DNA of 64,000 nt from an uncultured Erythrobacter sp. (GTDB lineage: Bacteria; Pseudomonadota; Alphaproteobacteria; Sphingomonadales; Sphingomonadaceae): positions 248,001 through 312,000 of the forward strand of contig CANMIS010000002.1 in assembly GCA_947498065.1 (NCBI GenBank), read 5' to 3'. Below are positions 43,883-53,466 of the stretch, one piece after another. Numbering within the stretch: the first letter of the stretch is position 1; every line of letters begins with the position of its first letter. A program made the position numbers and the translations under genes. The notes below the pieces were generated by a model. The model ran no database searches and was not told where the DNA came from. It saw only the letters and a list, made by a program, of their open reading frames with translations.

Positions 43883-46393
43883 ATGACTGATACGCGTTTT
43901 GATCCGTCCAGTGCCGACGGGCGCTGGCAACGTGCGTGGAGCGAGGCGGGCACTTTTACCGCTGACAGCTCTTCGTCCAAGCCCAAGAGCTTCATCCTCG
44001 AGATGTTCCCCTATCCCTCGGGCCGCATCCACATGGGGCATGTGCGCAATTACACGATGGGCGATGTGCTGGCGCGCTATAAGAAAATGCGCGGACACGA
44101 AGTGCTTCACCCGATGGGGTGGGATGCATTCGGCATGCCGGCTGAAAATGCGGCGATGGAAAAGAAGGTCCACCCCGGCTCTTGGACGCGGGCGAATATC
44201 GAGGCGATGAAAGCGCAATTGCAGCGTATTGGCTTTGCGCTCGATTGGACGCGCGAGTTTGCGACCTGCGATCCAGAATATTACGGCCACGAACAATCGC
44301 TGTTCATAGATATGTACGAGGCCGGGCTGGTTTACCGCCGCAGCAGCGAGGTGAACTGGGATCCGGTCGACATGACCGTGCTTGCCAACGAGCAGGTGAT
44401 CGATGGCAAGGGCTGGCGTAGCGGCGCTGAGGTTGAAAAGCGCAAGCTCGATCAGTGGTTTTTGAAGATCACGGATTTTGCAGGCGAGCTGCTCGATGGC
44501 CTGGGTGAACTCAAAGATTGGCCTGAGAAGGTGCGGTTGATGCAGGAAAACTGGATCGGCAAATCCACCGGTCTTGAGTTTTCCTTTGAGCTTTCAAACG
44601 GCGACAAACTGCCGGTCTATTCAACCCGTCCGGACACGATTTTCGGCGCGAGTTTCTGCGCGGTCGCAGCGGACCATCCACTGGCGCAGCAGGTTGGCGC
44701 GAGCGTTCCGGCGGCGGCGAGCTTCATTGAGGAATGCAAGCGCGGCGGGACGACCGCAGCGGAGCTGGAGACCGCTGAGAAGCTCGGCTTTGATACCGGC
44801 GTCACGGCAAAACATCCCTTTACGGGCGAGCCTCTGCCGGTGTTCATCGCCAACTTCGTGCTGATGGATTACGGCACTGGCGCGGTGATGGGCGTGCCCG
44901 GCCATGACCAGCGCGACTTTGAATTTGCGACCAAATATGATCTGCCAATCGCGCGCGTCGTCGCCAGCGATGTGAGCGAAGCGGACGCCCCATTGGAAGG
45001 CGAAGCGGCCACCGGTGACGGTGTGATCGTCAATTCGGACTTCCTCAATGGCATGAGCGTCGAGGATGCCAAGGCGGAGGTGAATAAGCGCGCGGAAGCA
45101 GACGGTTGGGGCGAGGGCACGACCGTTTGGCGACTGCGCGATTGGGGTGTGTCACGACAACGCTATTGGGGTACACCAATCCCCTTCATCCACTGCGAGG
45201 CATGCGGCGTTGTGCCGGTGCCGAAAGACCAGCTGCCGGTCACGCTGCCTGAGGATGTCGATTTTGAGACACCGGGCAACCCGCTAGAGCGTCATCCGAC
45301 TTGGAGCAAAACGGCCTGCCCCAAATGCGGCGGTGATGCGCGGCGTGAGACCGATACGCTCGACACCTTCACCAATTCCTCGTGGTATTTCCTGCGTTTT
45401 GCCAGCCAGCCCGTGGATGCGCCGTTCGACGCGGAAGAAGTCGCGAAATGGATGCCGGTGGAGCATTATATCGGCGGGATCGAGCACGCGATCCTGCACT
45501 TGCTCTATGCTCGGTTTTGGACCCGAGCGCTGAAGCATATTGGCAAGATCGATGTGGCGGAGCCGTTCGCCGCGCTCTTCACTCAGGGTATGGTGACGCA
45601 TGAGACGTACAGTCTCGGCGATGGCAGCTGGCTGTCGCCTGACGAAGTGCGCAAGAACGGATCTGACTGGACCCGGATCGAAGATGGTGCGTCCGTTACC
45701 GCTGGCCGCGTCGTTAAGATGTCCAAGTCGAAAAAGAACGTCGTCGACCCGGATGGAATTATCGATGAATATGGCGCGGACGCGGTGCGTTGGTTCATGC
45801 TGTCAGACAGCCCGCCAGAGCGCGATTTGCCGTGGTCAGAAGCCGGCATCGAAGGCTGCGGACGGTTTGTGCAGCGGCTTTGGCGTTTGTTTGAAAGCCT
45901 CGATCCCGCCGCTTCAGGCGAAGACAAAGCGCTCGCTCGCAAGGCTCATCAGGCCATTGTTGCAGTCGCCGAAGACATCGAAGCGCTGAGCTTTAACAAA
46001 GCAGTGGCGCGCATTTACGAGCTTACCGGAGCGGCGGAGAAGGCCGCCCCGAGCGAAAGTCGCAATTTTGCGATCCGCACCATCTTGCATCTCGTCAGCC
46101 CCATGATGCCGCATTTGGCCGAAGAGATCTGGTCGCGGCAGAATGAAAGCGGCCTGATCGCCGACGCGGCTTGGCCAACGCATGACCCAGCCATGCTGGT
46201 CGAGGATGAAGTGACCATCGCTGTCCAGCACAAGGGCAAGCTGCGCGACACCCTGACCGCGCCCAAAGGGGCTGCGAAAGAGGACCTCGAAGCGCTTGCG
46301 CTGGCGAGCGAGAAGGTCCAGCGTTCACTCGATGGAGCGGAGATACGCAAGGTGATCGTAGTGCCTGATAGACTGGTGAACATCGTTACGTGA
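43883..46393 (+). CDS. leuS: Leucine-tRNA ligase
   Basis: 836-residue class I synthetase. HIGH motif as [12 protein letters not shown] near residue 50, the editing domain (about 225-420) with [12 protein letters not shown] and [14 protein letters not shown], and KMSKS as [13 protein letters not shown]-terminal anticodon-binding helices complete the protein. It charges tRNA-Leu in the cytoplasm. The stop TGA shares a base with the lptE ATG (TGATG, 46391-46395). Confidence 0.97.
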   Translation: MTDTRFDPSSADGRWQRAWSEAGTFTADSSSSKPKSFILEMFPYPSGRIHMGHVRNYTMGDVLARYKKMRGHEVLHPMGWDAFGMPAENAAMEKKVHPGSWTRANIEAMKAQLQRIGFALDWTREFATCDPEYYGHEQSLFIDMYEAGLVYRRSSEVNWDPVDMTVLANEQVIDGKGWRSGAEVEKRKLDQWFLKITDFAGELLDGLGELKDWPEKVRLMQENWIGKSTGLEFSFELSNGDKLPVYSTRPDTIFGASFCAVAADHPLAQQVGASVPAAASFIEECKRGGTTAAELETAEKLGFDTGVTAKHPFTGEPLPVFIANFVLMDYGTGAVMGVPGHDQRDFEFATKYDLPIARVVASDVSEADAPLEGEAATGDGVIVNSDFLNGMSVEDAKAEVNKRAEADGWGEGTTVWRLRDWGVSRQRYWGTPIPFIHCEACGVVPVPKDQLPVTLPEDVDFETPGNPLERHPTWSKTACPKCGGDARRETDTLDTFTNSSWYFLRFASQPVDAPFDAEEVAKWMPVEHYIGGIEHAILHLLYARFWTRALKHIGKIDVAEPFAALFTQGMVTHETYSLGDGSWLSPDEVRKNGSDWTRIEDGASVTAGRVVKMSKSKKNVVDPDGIIDEYGADAVRWFMLSDSPPERDLPWSEAGIEGCGRFVQRLWRLFESLDPAASGEDKALARKAHQAIVAVAEDIEALSFNKAVARIYELTGAAEKAAPSESRNFAIRTILHLVSPMMPHLAEEIWSRQNESGLIADAAWPTHDPAMLVEDEVTIAVQHKGKLRDTLTAPKGAAKEDLEALALASEKVQRSLDGAEIRKVIVVPDRLVNIVT

Positions 46394-46926
46394 TGCGCCG
46401 CGCGCTTGCCTTGCTCGCGTGTTTCGCGCTGTCGCCGATGCTGGCGTCCTGCGGGCTGCAACCGCTCTACTCGGCCGATGGCACTAATGCCGGGGTGACC
46501 AATGGATTGGCTGCCGTGCAGATCCCGACCATTCCCGGGCGCGGCGGATGGCTGCTGCGCGGAGCCCTGGAAGATCGCTTGCAGGTCTCAGGCGCTGTCG
46601 CCCCGCGCTACCGGCTCGATGTGCGGCTCGATGATGCGCTGGAAGCTCTTGGCGTGCTCAATGATGATACCATCAGCCGCGAGCGCCGGATCCTGCGCGC
46701 GCGCTATCAATTGATCGACATCGCCAGCGGCGAAATCTTACTTGATGCTACCGCCGGGGCCGACGCTGGTATTGATGTGGTCAGCTCCGAATATGCGACC
46801 ATTGCCGCAGAGCAGACCGCGCTTGAAAACCTCTCCAAAGAGGTGGCGGACCGTATGGTGACCCAAATCGCCCTTACTCTGCGCACGCAAGCCAGCGCGG
46901 CGGACAGCGCGCCAGCGGGCCAATGA
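46393..46926 (+). CDS. lptE: LPS assembly lipoprotein LptE
   Basis: 177 residues starting [21 protein letters not shown], with lipobox LASC. LptE plugs the LptD barrel and helps insert lipopolysaccharide into the outer membrane. The body is of the LptE/RlpB type (CGLQPLYS after the Cys, YRLDVRLDDALEALG, later EQTALENLSKEVADRMV). The start overlaps leuS by one base; the stop overlaps holA by four bases (46923-46926). Confidence 0.9.
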   Translation: MRRALALLACFALSPMLASCGLQPLYSADGTNAGVTNGLAAVQIPTIPGRGGWLLRGALEDRLQVSGAVAPRYRLDVRLDDALEALGVLNDDTISRERRILRARYQLIDIASGEILLDATAGADAGIDVVSSEYATIAAEQTALENLSKEVADRMVTQIALTLRTQASAADSAPAGQ

Positions 46927-47963
46927 AGGCGACCCAGCGCGACTTTGCACGCGGCCTCCCCAGCGGCGCGGCCAATTGCTCCATCTTCTTTTTCTGCGGA
47001 CCCGACGAAGCAGGGGCCTCTGCCGCAGCCACCAAGATTATCGAAGGCCTGCCCGATGCGGGCGAGCGGATCGAAATATCCGGCGGCGACCTCAAACGAG
47101 ACCCGGCGATGCTGGGGGACGAGGCCCGCTCTGGCTCCTTGTTCGGCGATAAGCGCCATTTGTTTGTCCGCGCCAATGGGGATGAAGCCCACGACGCGGT
47201 CAAAGCTCTGATCGAGACAACCGACGCGGGCGCGGGCGAGGCGGCTCCGGTGCTGATCGTCGCCACCTCCGCGACGGATAAAGCGCGCACGGCCAAACTG
47301 ATCGAGAAACGCAAAGACGGCATGGTCGCGATGTTCTGGCCGCCAGACTTGTCCTCTGTAGCTGTCTCTGTGCGGGCGATGGCCGATGCGGCCGGCCTCC
47401 GATTGGGCGGCGATTTGGCCGAGCGGATTGCGCGCGCCGCCGGCCTCGATGTGCGGCTGGCGCAATCAGAAGTGACTAAGCTCGCGCTTTATTGCGGCGC
47501 GGATCCGCTGGAACCAAAGACCGCCTCGATTGAGGATTACGCCGAGATCGGCGCTGCGACCGAGGAGGACGGGTTCCAACCGCTGGTCAATGCCGTGATG
47601 GGCGGCGAGCTGCCCCGGATTGACCGCGAAATCCGCCGGATGCGAGAGCTGGGCCTGAACCCGGTGGGTTTGCTGCTGGCGATTGAGCGGCGCGCGGCGC
47701 AATTGGCTCAGATCACCGCGAAGCTTGGCCCGCGCGGCTCGCTCGACAATCTGGGAAAGGGCGAAAAGGCGCAGCTCGGCATATTCTGGCGCGAGGAGCG
47801 CGACATTCGCCAGCAACTCACAAAATGGCACGCGCGCAAGCTCGACCGGCTGATCCCGCGCCTGATCGAGATGCACAGATCGCTGCTGTCGAACAGCCAA
47901 GCGGCGGAGATGCTGCTGGCCCAAGGACTGGCTGAAATCGCAAGATTTGCTGCCAAGCGGTGA
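46923..47963 (+). CDS. holA: DNA polymerase III delta subunit
   Basis: 346 residues forming the clamp-loader delta subunit that opens the beta sliding clamp. The N-terminal AAA-like domain shows FFCGPDEAGASAAATKII, and the middle and C-terminal helices (ERIARAAGLDVRLAQSEVTKLALYCG) match the family. Translationally coupled to lptE by ATGA. The cluster DUF3576-leuS-lptE-holA is ordered as in related alphaproteobacteria. Confidence 0.92.
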   Translation: MKATQRDFARGLPSGAANCSIFFFCGPDEAGASAAATKIIEGLPDAGERIEISGGDLKRDPAMLGDEARSGSLFGDKRHLFVRANGDEAHDAVKALIETTDAGAGEAAPVLIVATSATDKARTAKLIEKRKDGMVAMFWPPDLSSVAVSVRAMADAAGLRLGGDLAERIARAAGLDVRLAQSEVTKLALYCGADPLEPKTASIEDYAEIGAATEEDGFQPLVNAVMGGELPRIDREIRRMRELGLNPVGLLLAIERRAAQLAQITAKLGPRGSLDNLGKGEKAQLGIFWREERDIRQQLTKWHARKLDRLIPRLIEMHRSLLSNSQAAEMLLAQGLAEIARFAAKR

Positions 47964-48070
47964 ATTCTCGGGGCCAAGCGCGCCAGCAAAAATTCGCATT
48001 GCGGGATCAATTGCATTAGTCTCTGCCAAGGTAGTAATACCAGGGTCGTAGAAATGATGCTGATAGGATC

Positions 48071-49474
48071 ATGAATAAGCTGCCTGGATCGATTGTCGCT
48101 AGCGCGCAGTCGCAAAAGACACAGCCACAATCGGCGCCCTCATTAGAGCGCCGGCGACTTCGCGCCTATATTGCGATGCTGCTCATCGATCTGATTTTAT
48201 TGCATTTCGGGTTTGTATTTGCCGCTTTTGCCTATGAAAGTGTGTGGTGGGAGCCGCGCGCCGTGCTGGCGACGGCGATTCTTTTGCCGATCTATTTCAC
48301 GATAGCGCTCTACAACACGAGCTATTGCGCAAGGTCGCTGACCGATTGGGGGTATGCGGTCAGAAAGCTCGCGGTCGCGCTGGTGATCTCGGTCGGACTG
48401 CTCAACTTTCTTGCCTTTTTCGCCAAAGCCAACGCGGAGTTTTCGCGGGTAGCGATGTCGCTGGGGCTGATCTTGTCCTTCACCCTGATGGCGCTGGCTC
48501 GGCGCGGACTGGTTGCGTTTATCGCCCGGTTCTGGAGCGGGAAGATCCGCAATTATCTCGTGATTGATGATGGCGGCCCGGCTTTTTCACTACGCGATGC
48601 GACCGTGATCGACGCGCGCGAGATGGGTCTCGATCCCGGCAGCCACGATCCGCATATGCGCGACAAGATTGGGCAATTGCTGCGCAATCAGGACAATGTG
48701 GTCGTCTCCAGCTCCTCACTGCGGCGGCAACAATGGGCGATCCTGCTCAAATCGGTCGGGGTGTTTGGCGAGATTTTGAGTGAACCTGCGCAGCGCATCG
48801 GCGCGATGGGTGTTCAGCGCTATGACGCACAGGATGTGACCTCGCTGGTTGTCTCGACCGGCCCGCTTGGCCTGCGCTCGCGGGCAACGAAGCGGTGTTA
48901 TGACATTGCTCTGGCATCAGCCGGGCTGATCCTCTTGTCGCCTGTGCTCGCTGTGTTTGCGCTGCTGATTAAGCTGGAGGATGGCGGGCCTGTGCTGTTT
49001 GCTCAGCGGCGGGTTGGGCGCGGCAATGAGTTCTTTAACATGCTCAAATTTCGCAGCATGCGCGTTGAAAGCGGGGATGAGAGCGGCGAGCGTTCAACTG
49101 CCCGCGATGATGACCGGGTTACCCGTATTGGCCGGTTCATCCGCTCAAGCAGCATTGATGAGCTGCCGCAGCTTTGGAACGTGCTGCGCGGTGAGATGTC
49201 GATTGTGGGGCCGCGCCCCCACGCGCTTGGCAGTCAGGCGGGCGATAAGCTGTTTTGGGAGGTCGATGGCCAATATTGGCGGCGCCATTCGCTCAAGCCT
49301 GGCCTGACCGGCCTCGCTCAGGTGCGCGGGCATCGGGGCGCGACCGAGCAGGAATCGGACCTCACCGATCGCCTTCAATCCGACCTTGAGTATATCGCCG
49401 GCTGGACCTTGCGCCGCGATGTGGAGATCACTTTGCGCACTTTGTCGGTGCTGCGCCACGACCGCGCTTTTTGA
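48071..49474 (+). CDS. Polyprenyl-phosphate sugar phosphotransferase (exopolysaccharide initiation)
   Basis: 467 residues. Four N-terminal transmembrane helices (about 30-165), a central soluble part, one helix (about 280-305, IALASAGLILLSPVLAVFALL) and the bacterial sugar transferase domain with EDGGPVLFAQRRVGRG, FNMLKFRSMR and RFIRSSSIDELPQLWNVLRGEMSIVGPRPH. Such enzymes transfer sugar-1-phosphate to undecaprenyl phosphate to start exopolysaccharide or O-antigen. The gene is convergent with lptA, only 7 bases apart. Confidence 0.92.
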   Translation: MNKLPGSIVASAQSQKTQPQSAPSLERRRLRAYIAMLLIDLILLHFGFVFAAFAYESVWWEPRAVLATAILLPIYFTIALYNTSYCARSLTDWGYAVRKLAVALVISVGLLNFLAFFAKANAEFSRVAMSLGLILSFTLMALARRGLVAFIARFWSGKIRNYLVIDDGGPAFSLRDATVIDAREMGLDPGSHDPHMRDKIGQLLRNQDNVVVSSSSLRRQQWAILLKSVGVFGEILSEPAQRIGAMGVQRYDAQDVTSLVVSTGPLGLRSRATKRCYDIALASAGLILLSPVLAVFALLIKLEDGGPVLFAQRRVGRGNEFFNMLKFRSMRVESGDESGERSTARDDDRVTRIGRFIRSSSIDELPQLWNVLRGEMSIVGPRPHALGSQAGDKLFWEVDGQYWRRHSLKPGLTGLAQVRGHRGATEQESDLTDRLQSDLEYIAGWTLRRDVEITLRTLSVLRHDRAF

Positions 49475-49481
49475 GCGCTGT

Positions 49482-50048
49482 TTACTCGCCGTCCTGCGGG
49501 ACGGAGAAGCTGCCCGTGACCCTGCCGTCTGACCCTTGGGTTGTGCCAGCTGGGCCGCCCGACGCGCGGCCATCAACGCTCGACAGCCCGGTCCTAAGGT
49601 CAATCACCAAGCGACCGCCGTTCAGACGATCACCGCCGCGCGCAAGGCGCACATTACCCGACATAGTAATGATCCGGCGGCCAAAGTCATAGATCGCAAC
49701 ATCGCCGCTCGCCCGCTCATTCCCGCGCGACACGGTAACGCCGCCGGTTGCGGTGATGCGCTGAATGTCGAGCGATCCGCTGTCGCTGTAGTTCACCAGC
49801 ATGCGATTGGATTGCACGGTGAGGCCAGCCTGACGCACGATCACATTGCCTGACAGCGCGACGCGGTTTTCCCGGTCCTGAAGCTCAATTCGGCCCGCGT
49901 CAAAGTCGACCGGAGCGCGGCTGTTATGCGCGGCGATGCCCTGAGCGCCAACCTGGATCGCGCCCAGAAAGGCAGCGGTGCCGACCAATCCGCCCAGCGC
50001 CCAGCGGGCCGCGATGCGGGTCAGTGAAGGGGGTGCGATGTGCGTCAT
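49482..50048 (-). CDS. lptA: LPS transport periplasmic protein LptA
   Basis: 188 residues with a signal/anchor-like N-terminus (WALGGLVGTAAFLGAIQVGAQGIA) and the OstA beta-jellyroll repeats: DFDAGRIELQDRENRVALSGNV, SNRMLVNYSDSG, ASGDVAIYDFGRRIITMSGNVRLARGG. LptA bridges the periplasm between LptC and LptD. The start overlaps the lptC stop by four bases. The usual lptB is not downstream here. Confidence 0.9.
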   Translation of the reverse strand: MTHIAPPSLTRIAARWALGGLVGTAAFLGAIQVGAQGIAAHNSRAPVDFDAGRIELQDRENRVALSGNVIVRQAGLTVQSNRMLVNYSDSGSLDIQRITATGGVTVSRGNERASGDVAIYDFGRRIITMSGNVRLARGGDRLNGGRLVIDLRTGLSSVDGRASGGPAGTTQGSDGRVTGSFSVPQDGE

Positions 50049-50710
50049 GGTATCCTCAATTCGCCCGGTATCATGGACAGTTTGGCATTGCCTTCCAGCG
50101 TGATGGTGCGCGCCGACAGGTCCGCTCTCAGCGTATTGGCGCTGAATGTGCCAGCAGGCACAGCGCCTTCGACCCCGTCATCGCCGCGCATGGCGCGTTC
50201 TTCAAGATCAACTGAGACCCCGCGCGCGGTCATGGTGTAGCCATCGGCGGCGCGCAGGCGCACAGCGCCGTCGACATCGACGACCTCTTCATCAATGTCA
50301 TAGGCACCGCCGGGTGCACTGATCCGGGCAGGCCCCTCTGGCAGCAGCAGCTGCGCGATCAGATCGTCCATCCGCACGATGCCTTCTGCGCTGGATCGCT
50401 GCACAGCCTCACCCGCTTGGATCGAGAATGGCCGCCCGCGCTCATCGCGCCCGCGGTACATGGCGTTATCGACGCTGAGCCGCTCGTTGATCATTGCCAC
50501 CTTGTTGCGGTCGAGCAGGAACGAGATTTCTCCGCGCGGGGACAGCGGAGTGATGATCATGAGCGCCGCCATGATGCCAACGCCCATCGGTAGGGCGCGG
50601 GCCAAGAAACCGACGAGCTTGTCATGCGATCCGCCAGGCGCGGCAAAGTCCTGGCGCTTGCCGCGAAGCGCCTTTGCCTTGCTTGTTTCGATGCGCCGTT
50701 TGATGACCAT
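50045..50710 (-). CDS. lptC: LPS export protein LptC
   Basis: 221 residues with one N-terminal helix (about 35-55, LPMGVGIMAALMIITPL) and a periplasmic beta-jellyroll of the LptC type (NERLSVDNAMYRGRDERGRPFSIQAGEAV, GAVRLRAADGYTMTARGVSVD). It links the LptBFG transporter to LptA. It follows rnd by 24 bases and overlaps lptA by four. Confidence 0.88.
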   Translation of the reverse strand: MVIKRRIETSKAKALRGKRQDFAAPGGSHDKLVGFLARALPMGVGIMAALMIITPLSPRGEISFLLDRNKVAMINERLSVDNAMYRGRDERGRPFSIQAGEAVQRSSAEGIVRMDDLIAQLLLPEGPARISAPGGAYDIDEEVVDVDGAVRLRAADGYTMTARGVSVDLEERAMRGDDGVEGAVPAGTFSANTLRADLSARTITLEGNAKLSMIPGELRIP

Positions 50711-50734
50711 AAGAGTGCTTTGCCCAGCTCCGCC

Positions 50735-51352
50735 TTACATGTGGCTGAAGATGTCGTGCTCTGACCATCCGGCCATGTCGAGCAGGGCGCGCGTTGGCAG
50801 GAAGTCGAAACAGGCCTGCGCGATCTCGGTCCGCCCTTCGCGTTCGAGCCGCTTGATCAGCTCCTCGCGCATGGCGTGGAGATAGCGCACGTCAGAGGCG
50901 GCGTATTCGCGCTGCGCCTCGCTCAGTTCCGGCCCGCCCCAATCGCTCGATTGCTGCTGTTTGGAGATCTCCGCACCGAGCAGCTCATGCGCCAGGTTCT
51001 TCAAACCGTGCCGGTCGGTATACGTCCGCACCAGCTTGCTGGCGATTTTGGTGCAGAACACCGGCGCGGCCATCACGCCGAGGTAGTAATGGATCGCGGC
51101 CAGATCGAAGCGTGCATAGTGATAGAGCTTGATCCGCGCAGGATCCGCCAGCACCGCCTTCAGATTGGGCGCGGCATAGTCGCTGTCCGGGCCAAAGCGC
51201 ACCAGGTGCTCGTCCCCCTTACCATCGCTGATCTGCACCACGCACAGCCGATCACGGTGGGTGATCAGGCCCATGGTTTCAGTATCAACGGCAACGGGGC
51301 CATCGGCGAGCACGCCTGCGGGCAGGTCTTCTTCATGGAAATGGACTGTCAT
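50735..51352 (-). CDS. rnd: Ribonuclease D, short form
   Basis: 205 residues containing only the DEDD 3'-5' exonuclease domain: AVDTETMGLIT (exo I), YHYARFDLAAIHYYLG (exo II), and YAASDVRYLHAM (exo III with the Tyr). The C-terminal HRDC domain of longer RNase D is absent, as is common in alphaproteobacteria. Processes RNA 3' ends. First gene of the rnd-lptC-lptA unit. Confidence 0.9.
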   Translation of the reverse strand: MTVHFHEEDLPAGVLADGPVAVDTETMGLITHRDRLCVVQISDGKGDEHLVRFGPDSDYAAPNLKAVLADPARIKLYHYARFDLAAIHYYLGVMAAPVFCTKIASKLVRTYTDRHGLKNLAHELLGAEISKQQQSSDWGGPELSEAQREYAASDVRYLHAMREELIKRLEREGRTEIAQACFDFLPTRALLDMAGWSEHDIFSHM

Positions 51353-51434
51353 AGGCTCAGTCTCCTAGAAGCATTGGGGAAAGAGGGGAAGGGGACATGG
51401 CGCTGGGATGCGCTGGCAGTGTAGCTTTTGACAG

Positions 51435-52121
51435 ATGAGCAGTGATCCCATCCCTGAAAGCTGGCGCGCCGCGCTGGAGCCGGTGCTGGCCAGCGCCGAG
51501 GCACGTAAGCTTGGCGGATGGCTGCGCGCGCAGGAGGATGCGGGCAAGGTGATCTATCCTCCGCGCGGGGAGCGCCTTGCCGCGCTCGCCATGACCCCGT
51601 TGGAGGATGTGCGCGTCGTCGTGCTGGGTCAGGATCCCTATCACGGGCCGGGGCAGGCGCATGGCCTGTCGTTCTCCGTCCAAGACGGGGTGAAGCCGCC
51701 GCCCTCGCTTGCCAACATCTTCAAGGAGCTGGAGAGCGATCTGGGCATTCCGCCGCCCACCACCGGCAATCTCACCCCATGGGCCAAGCAGGGCGTGCTG
51801 CTGCTCAACAACACGCTGACGGTTGAGGCTGCACAAGCTGGCAGCCATGCGGGGCGCGGCTGGGATGCGATCACCGATGCGTGCGTCGCGGCGGTGGCGG
51901 AGCGTGGAAGCCCGTGCGTGTTCGTGCTGTGGGGCAGCCATGCGGCGAAGAAGGCGGGCCGGGTGAAGGCCCTTGGCGGCGGCGCGCATCACTTGGTGCT
52001 CACCAGCCCGCACCCCAGCCCCCTGTCGGCCTATCGCGGCTTCTTCGGCTCCAAACCCTTCAGTCAAATCAACACCTTCCTTGACAGCCAAGGCCTCACT
52101 CCGATTGATTGGGCGCTGTAG
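51435..52121 (+). CDS. ung: Uracil-DNA glycosylase, family 1
   Basis: 228 residues excising uracil from DNA. The water-activating loop GQDPYHGPG (65-73, catalytic Asp67) and the leucine intercalation loop HPSPLSAYRGFFG near residue 193 are intact. Divergent from rnd over 82 bases. Confidence 0.95.
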   Translation: MSSDPIPESWRAALEPVLASAEARKLGGWLRAQEDAGKVIYPPRGERLAALAMTPLEDVRVVVLGQDPYHGPGQAHGLSFSVQDGVKPPPSLANIFKELESDLGIPPPTTGNLTPWAKQGVLLLNNTLTVEAAQAGSHAGRGWDAITDACVAAVAERGSPCVFVLWGSHAAKKAGRVKALGGGAHHLVLTSPHPSPLSAYRGFFGSKPFSQINTFLDSQGLTPIDWAL

Positions 52122-52131
52122 CGGCTTGGAA

Positions 52132-52162
52132 CACAGATGCGATTTTCGATTCTGTGACTTTT
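52132..52162 (+). terminator. Weak terminator candidate after ung
   Basis: CACAGA (52132-52137) pairs with TCTGTG (52151-52156) around an A/T-rich loop, followed by ACTTTT. The T-run is short, so this is tentative. TGTGACTTTTG is repeated at 52153 and 52215. Confidence 0.35.
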
Positions 52163-52309
52163 GGGGAAAACACGCGTAATTAGAGCGCCTTACTGCGATC
52201 CGTGCGCGGCAAAGTGTGACTTTTGAAATGTTGGAATTGCGGCGCGGCGCAGCGGAGTAAATCATGCCCCAAACTTGCCTCAAACCGCGTGCTGTAGGAA
52301 AGTCTGATC

Positions 52310-52645
52310 ATGACTGAGGATAAGGCCCGCACCGCCCTGCTCAAACGGCAGGAAGAGCTCGCAGAGGAAGACCGCATCAGCACCGAAAGCCGCGAGCCAG
52401 TGACCTTGCAGCAAGACAGCGTCGGCCGGCTTAGCCGGATGGATGCGATGCAGCAGCAGGCGATGGCGCAAGCGCAGGAACGCCGCCGCGCGGGGGAACG
52501 CATGCGCATCGCCTCCGCGCTTCAGCGCTTGGACGAAGATGAATGGGGCTATTGCGTCACCTGCGGCGAGGACATCGCCGAAGCGCGCCTGCGCCACGAT
52601 CCCAGCGTTCCGACCTGCGTCAAATGTGCGGGTGGTGAGGTTTAG
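52310..52645 (+). CDS. DksA/TraR-family zinc-finger protein
   Basis: 111 residues: a coiled coil (about 5-75) followed by a C4 zinc finger with CVTCGED and CVKC (Cys82, 85, 103, 106). Proteins of this type enter the RNA polymerase secondary channel. The coiled-coil tip has SRMDAMQQQAMAQAQ rather than an obvious DxxDxA, so stringent-response activity is not assured. AGGAAAG precedes the ATG. Its stop overlaps the convergent lipoprotein gene by four bases. Confidence 0.88.
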   Translation: MTEDKARTALLKRQEELAEEDRISTESREPVTLQQDSVGRLSRMDAMQQQAMAQAQERRRAGERMRIASALQRLDEDEWGYCVTCGEDIAEARLRHDPSVPTCVKCAGGEV

Positions 52646-53466
52646 TCCGCCTGCGCGCGTTCCGGTCGCGGCGCAATTTTGCGCAGCTCCAATTGGCCCA
52701 GGCGTGGGTCTGAATTGGGGCTGGGTGCGAATTTGAGGACATTGCCCTCTAAAACGCCGATCATGCCGGTGAAATCCGCCACGCCCAGATCATTGCGTTT
52801 GAAGGTAAAGGTGATCGTGCTGCCCGGCGTCCAGCCGAATTCTGCAAGATCATAGACCTGTGACTGGACGTCATAAATGCCCTCTTCCAGGCGCAATGAG
52901 GTGGGGTTTGGGCATTCGCCTTCTGCCGGAGACCAGCCAGCTGATGGCACTTGCTCAACCAAGCGGGTTCCATCTCCGCAATCCACCATGATGGTGGCGT
53001 ATTGAAAAGGTTCGGCATTGCTCGCCCACACCACCTTCACCATTGGTCCGCCGGGATTTTTCTCAAGCCCGAGCCAGTTGAACTCTGGCGGTACAGGCCT
53101 GGGGGTGGAGGTGAGGATGACAAATTCGCCCTCCTGATCCCACGTGCCGCGCGCCCGCATATCGAGCGCGCCGACAGACAGGCCCCATCCGAACGTTCCA
53201 TCAGCGGCGAGTTCCATGCCCATCGCGGTCTCGAACGAGCCGCCATTGTATCGGCCAATGAACTTGGAATTGGGATCGGGCTTGGCTGGTTTTGCGGCTG
53301 GCGGCGAGGAGGGAGAAGTTTCCTGCGCAGCGGCAATGGTGCTTGGCTGTACCAGCGTCTCGCCAGGCACTGAGCCGTTACTGGCGCATCCTGCAAAGCA
53401 CAGTGTCATCCCGCTAAGCACGAAAAACTGACGCTGTTTCAAGCGCCGTAATTTAGAAAGTCGCAT
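52642..53466 (-). CDS. Hypothetical lipoprotein
   Basis: 274 residues with a signal ending in the lipobox FAGC (Cys at about 26), followed by a Pro/Ser/Ala-rich linker. The mature part shows repeated beta-like segments (FIGRYNGGSFETAMGMELAADGTFGWGLSVGALDMRARGTWDQEGEFVILTS is one; AEFGWTPGSTITFTFKRND another). I do not recognise a family. The ATG lies inside the last codons of the upstream porin-like gene (14-base overlap), suggesting translational coupling. Confidence 0.7.
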   Translation of the reverse strand: MRLSKLRRLKQRQFFVLSGMTLCFAGCASNGSVPGETLVQPSTIAAAQETSPSSPPAAKPAKPDPNSKFIGRYNGGSFETAMGMELAADGTFGWGLSVGALDMRARGTWDQEGEFVILTSTPRPVPPEFNWLGLEKNPGGPMVKVVWASNAEPFQYATIMVDCGDGTRLVEQVPSAGWSPAEGECPNPTSLRLEEGIYDVQSQVYDLAEFGWTPGSTITFTFKRNDLGVADFTGMIGVLEGNVLKFAPSPNSDPRLGQLELRKIAPRPERAQAD

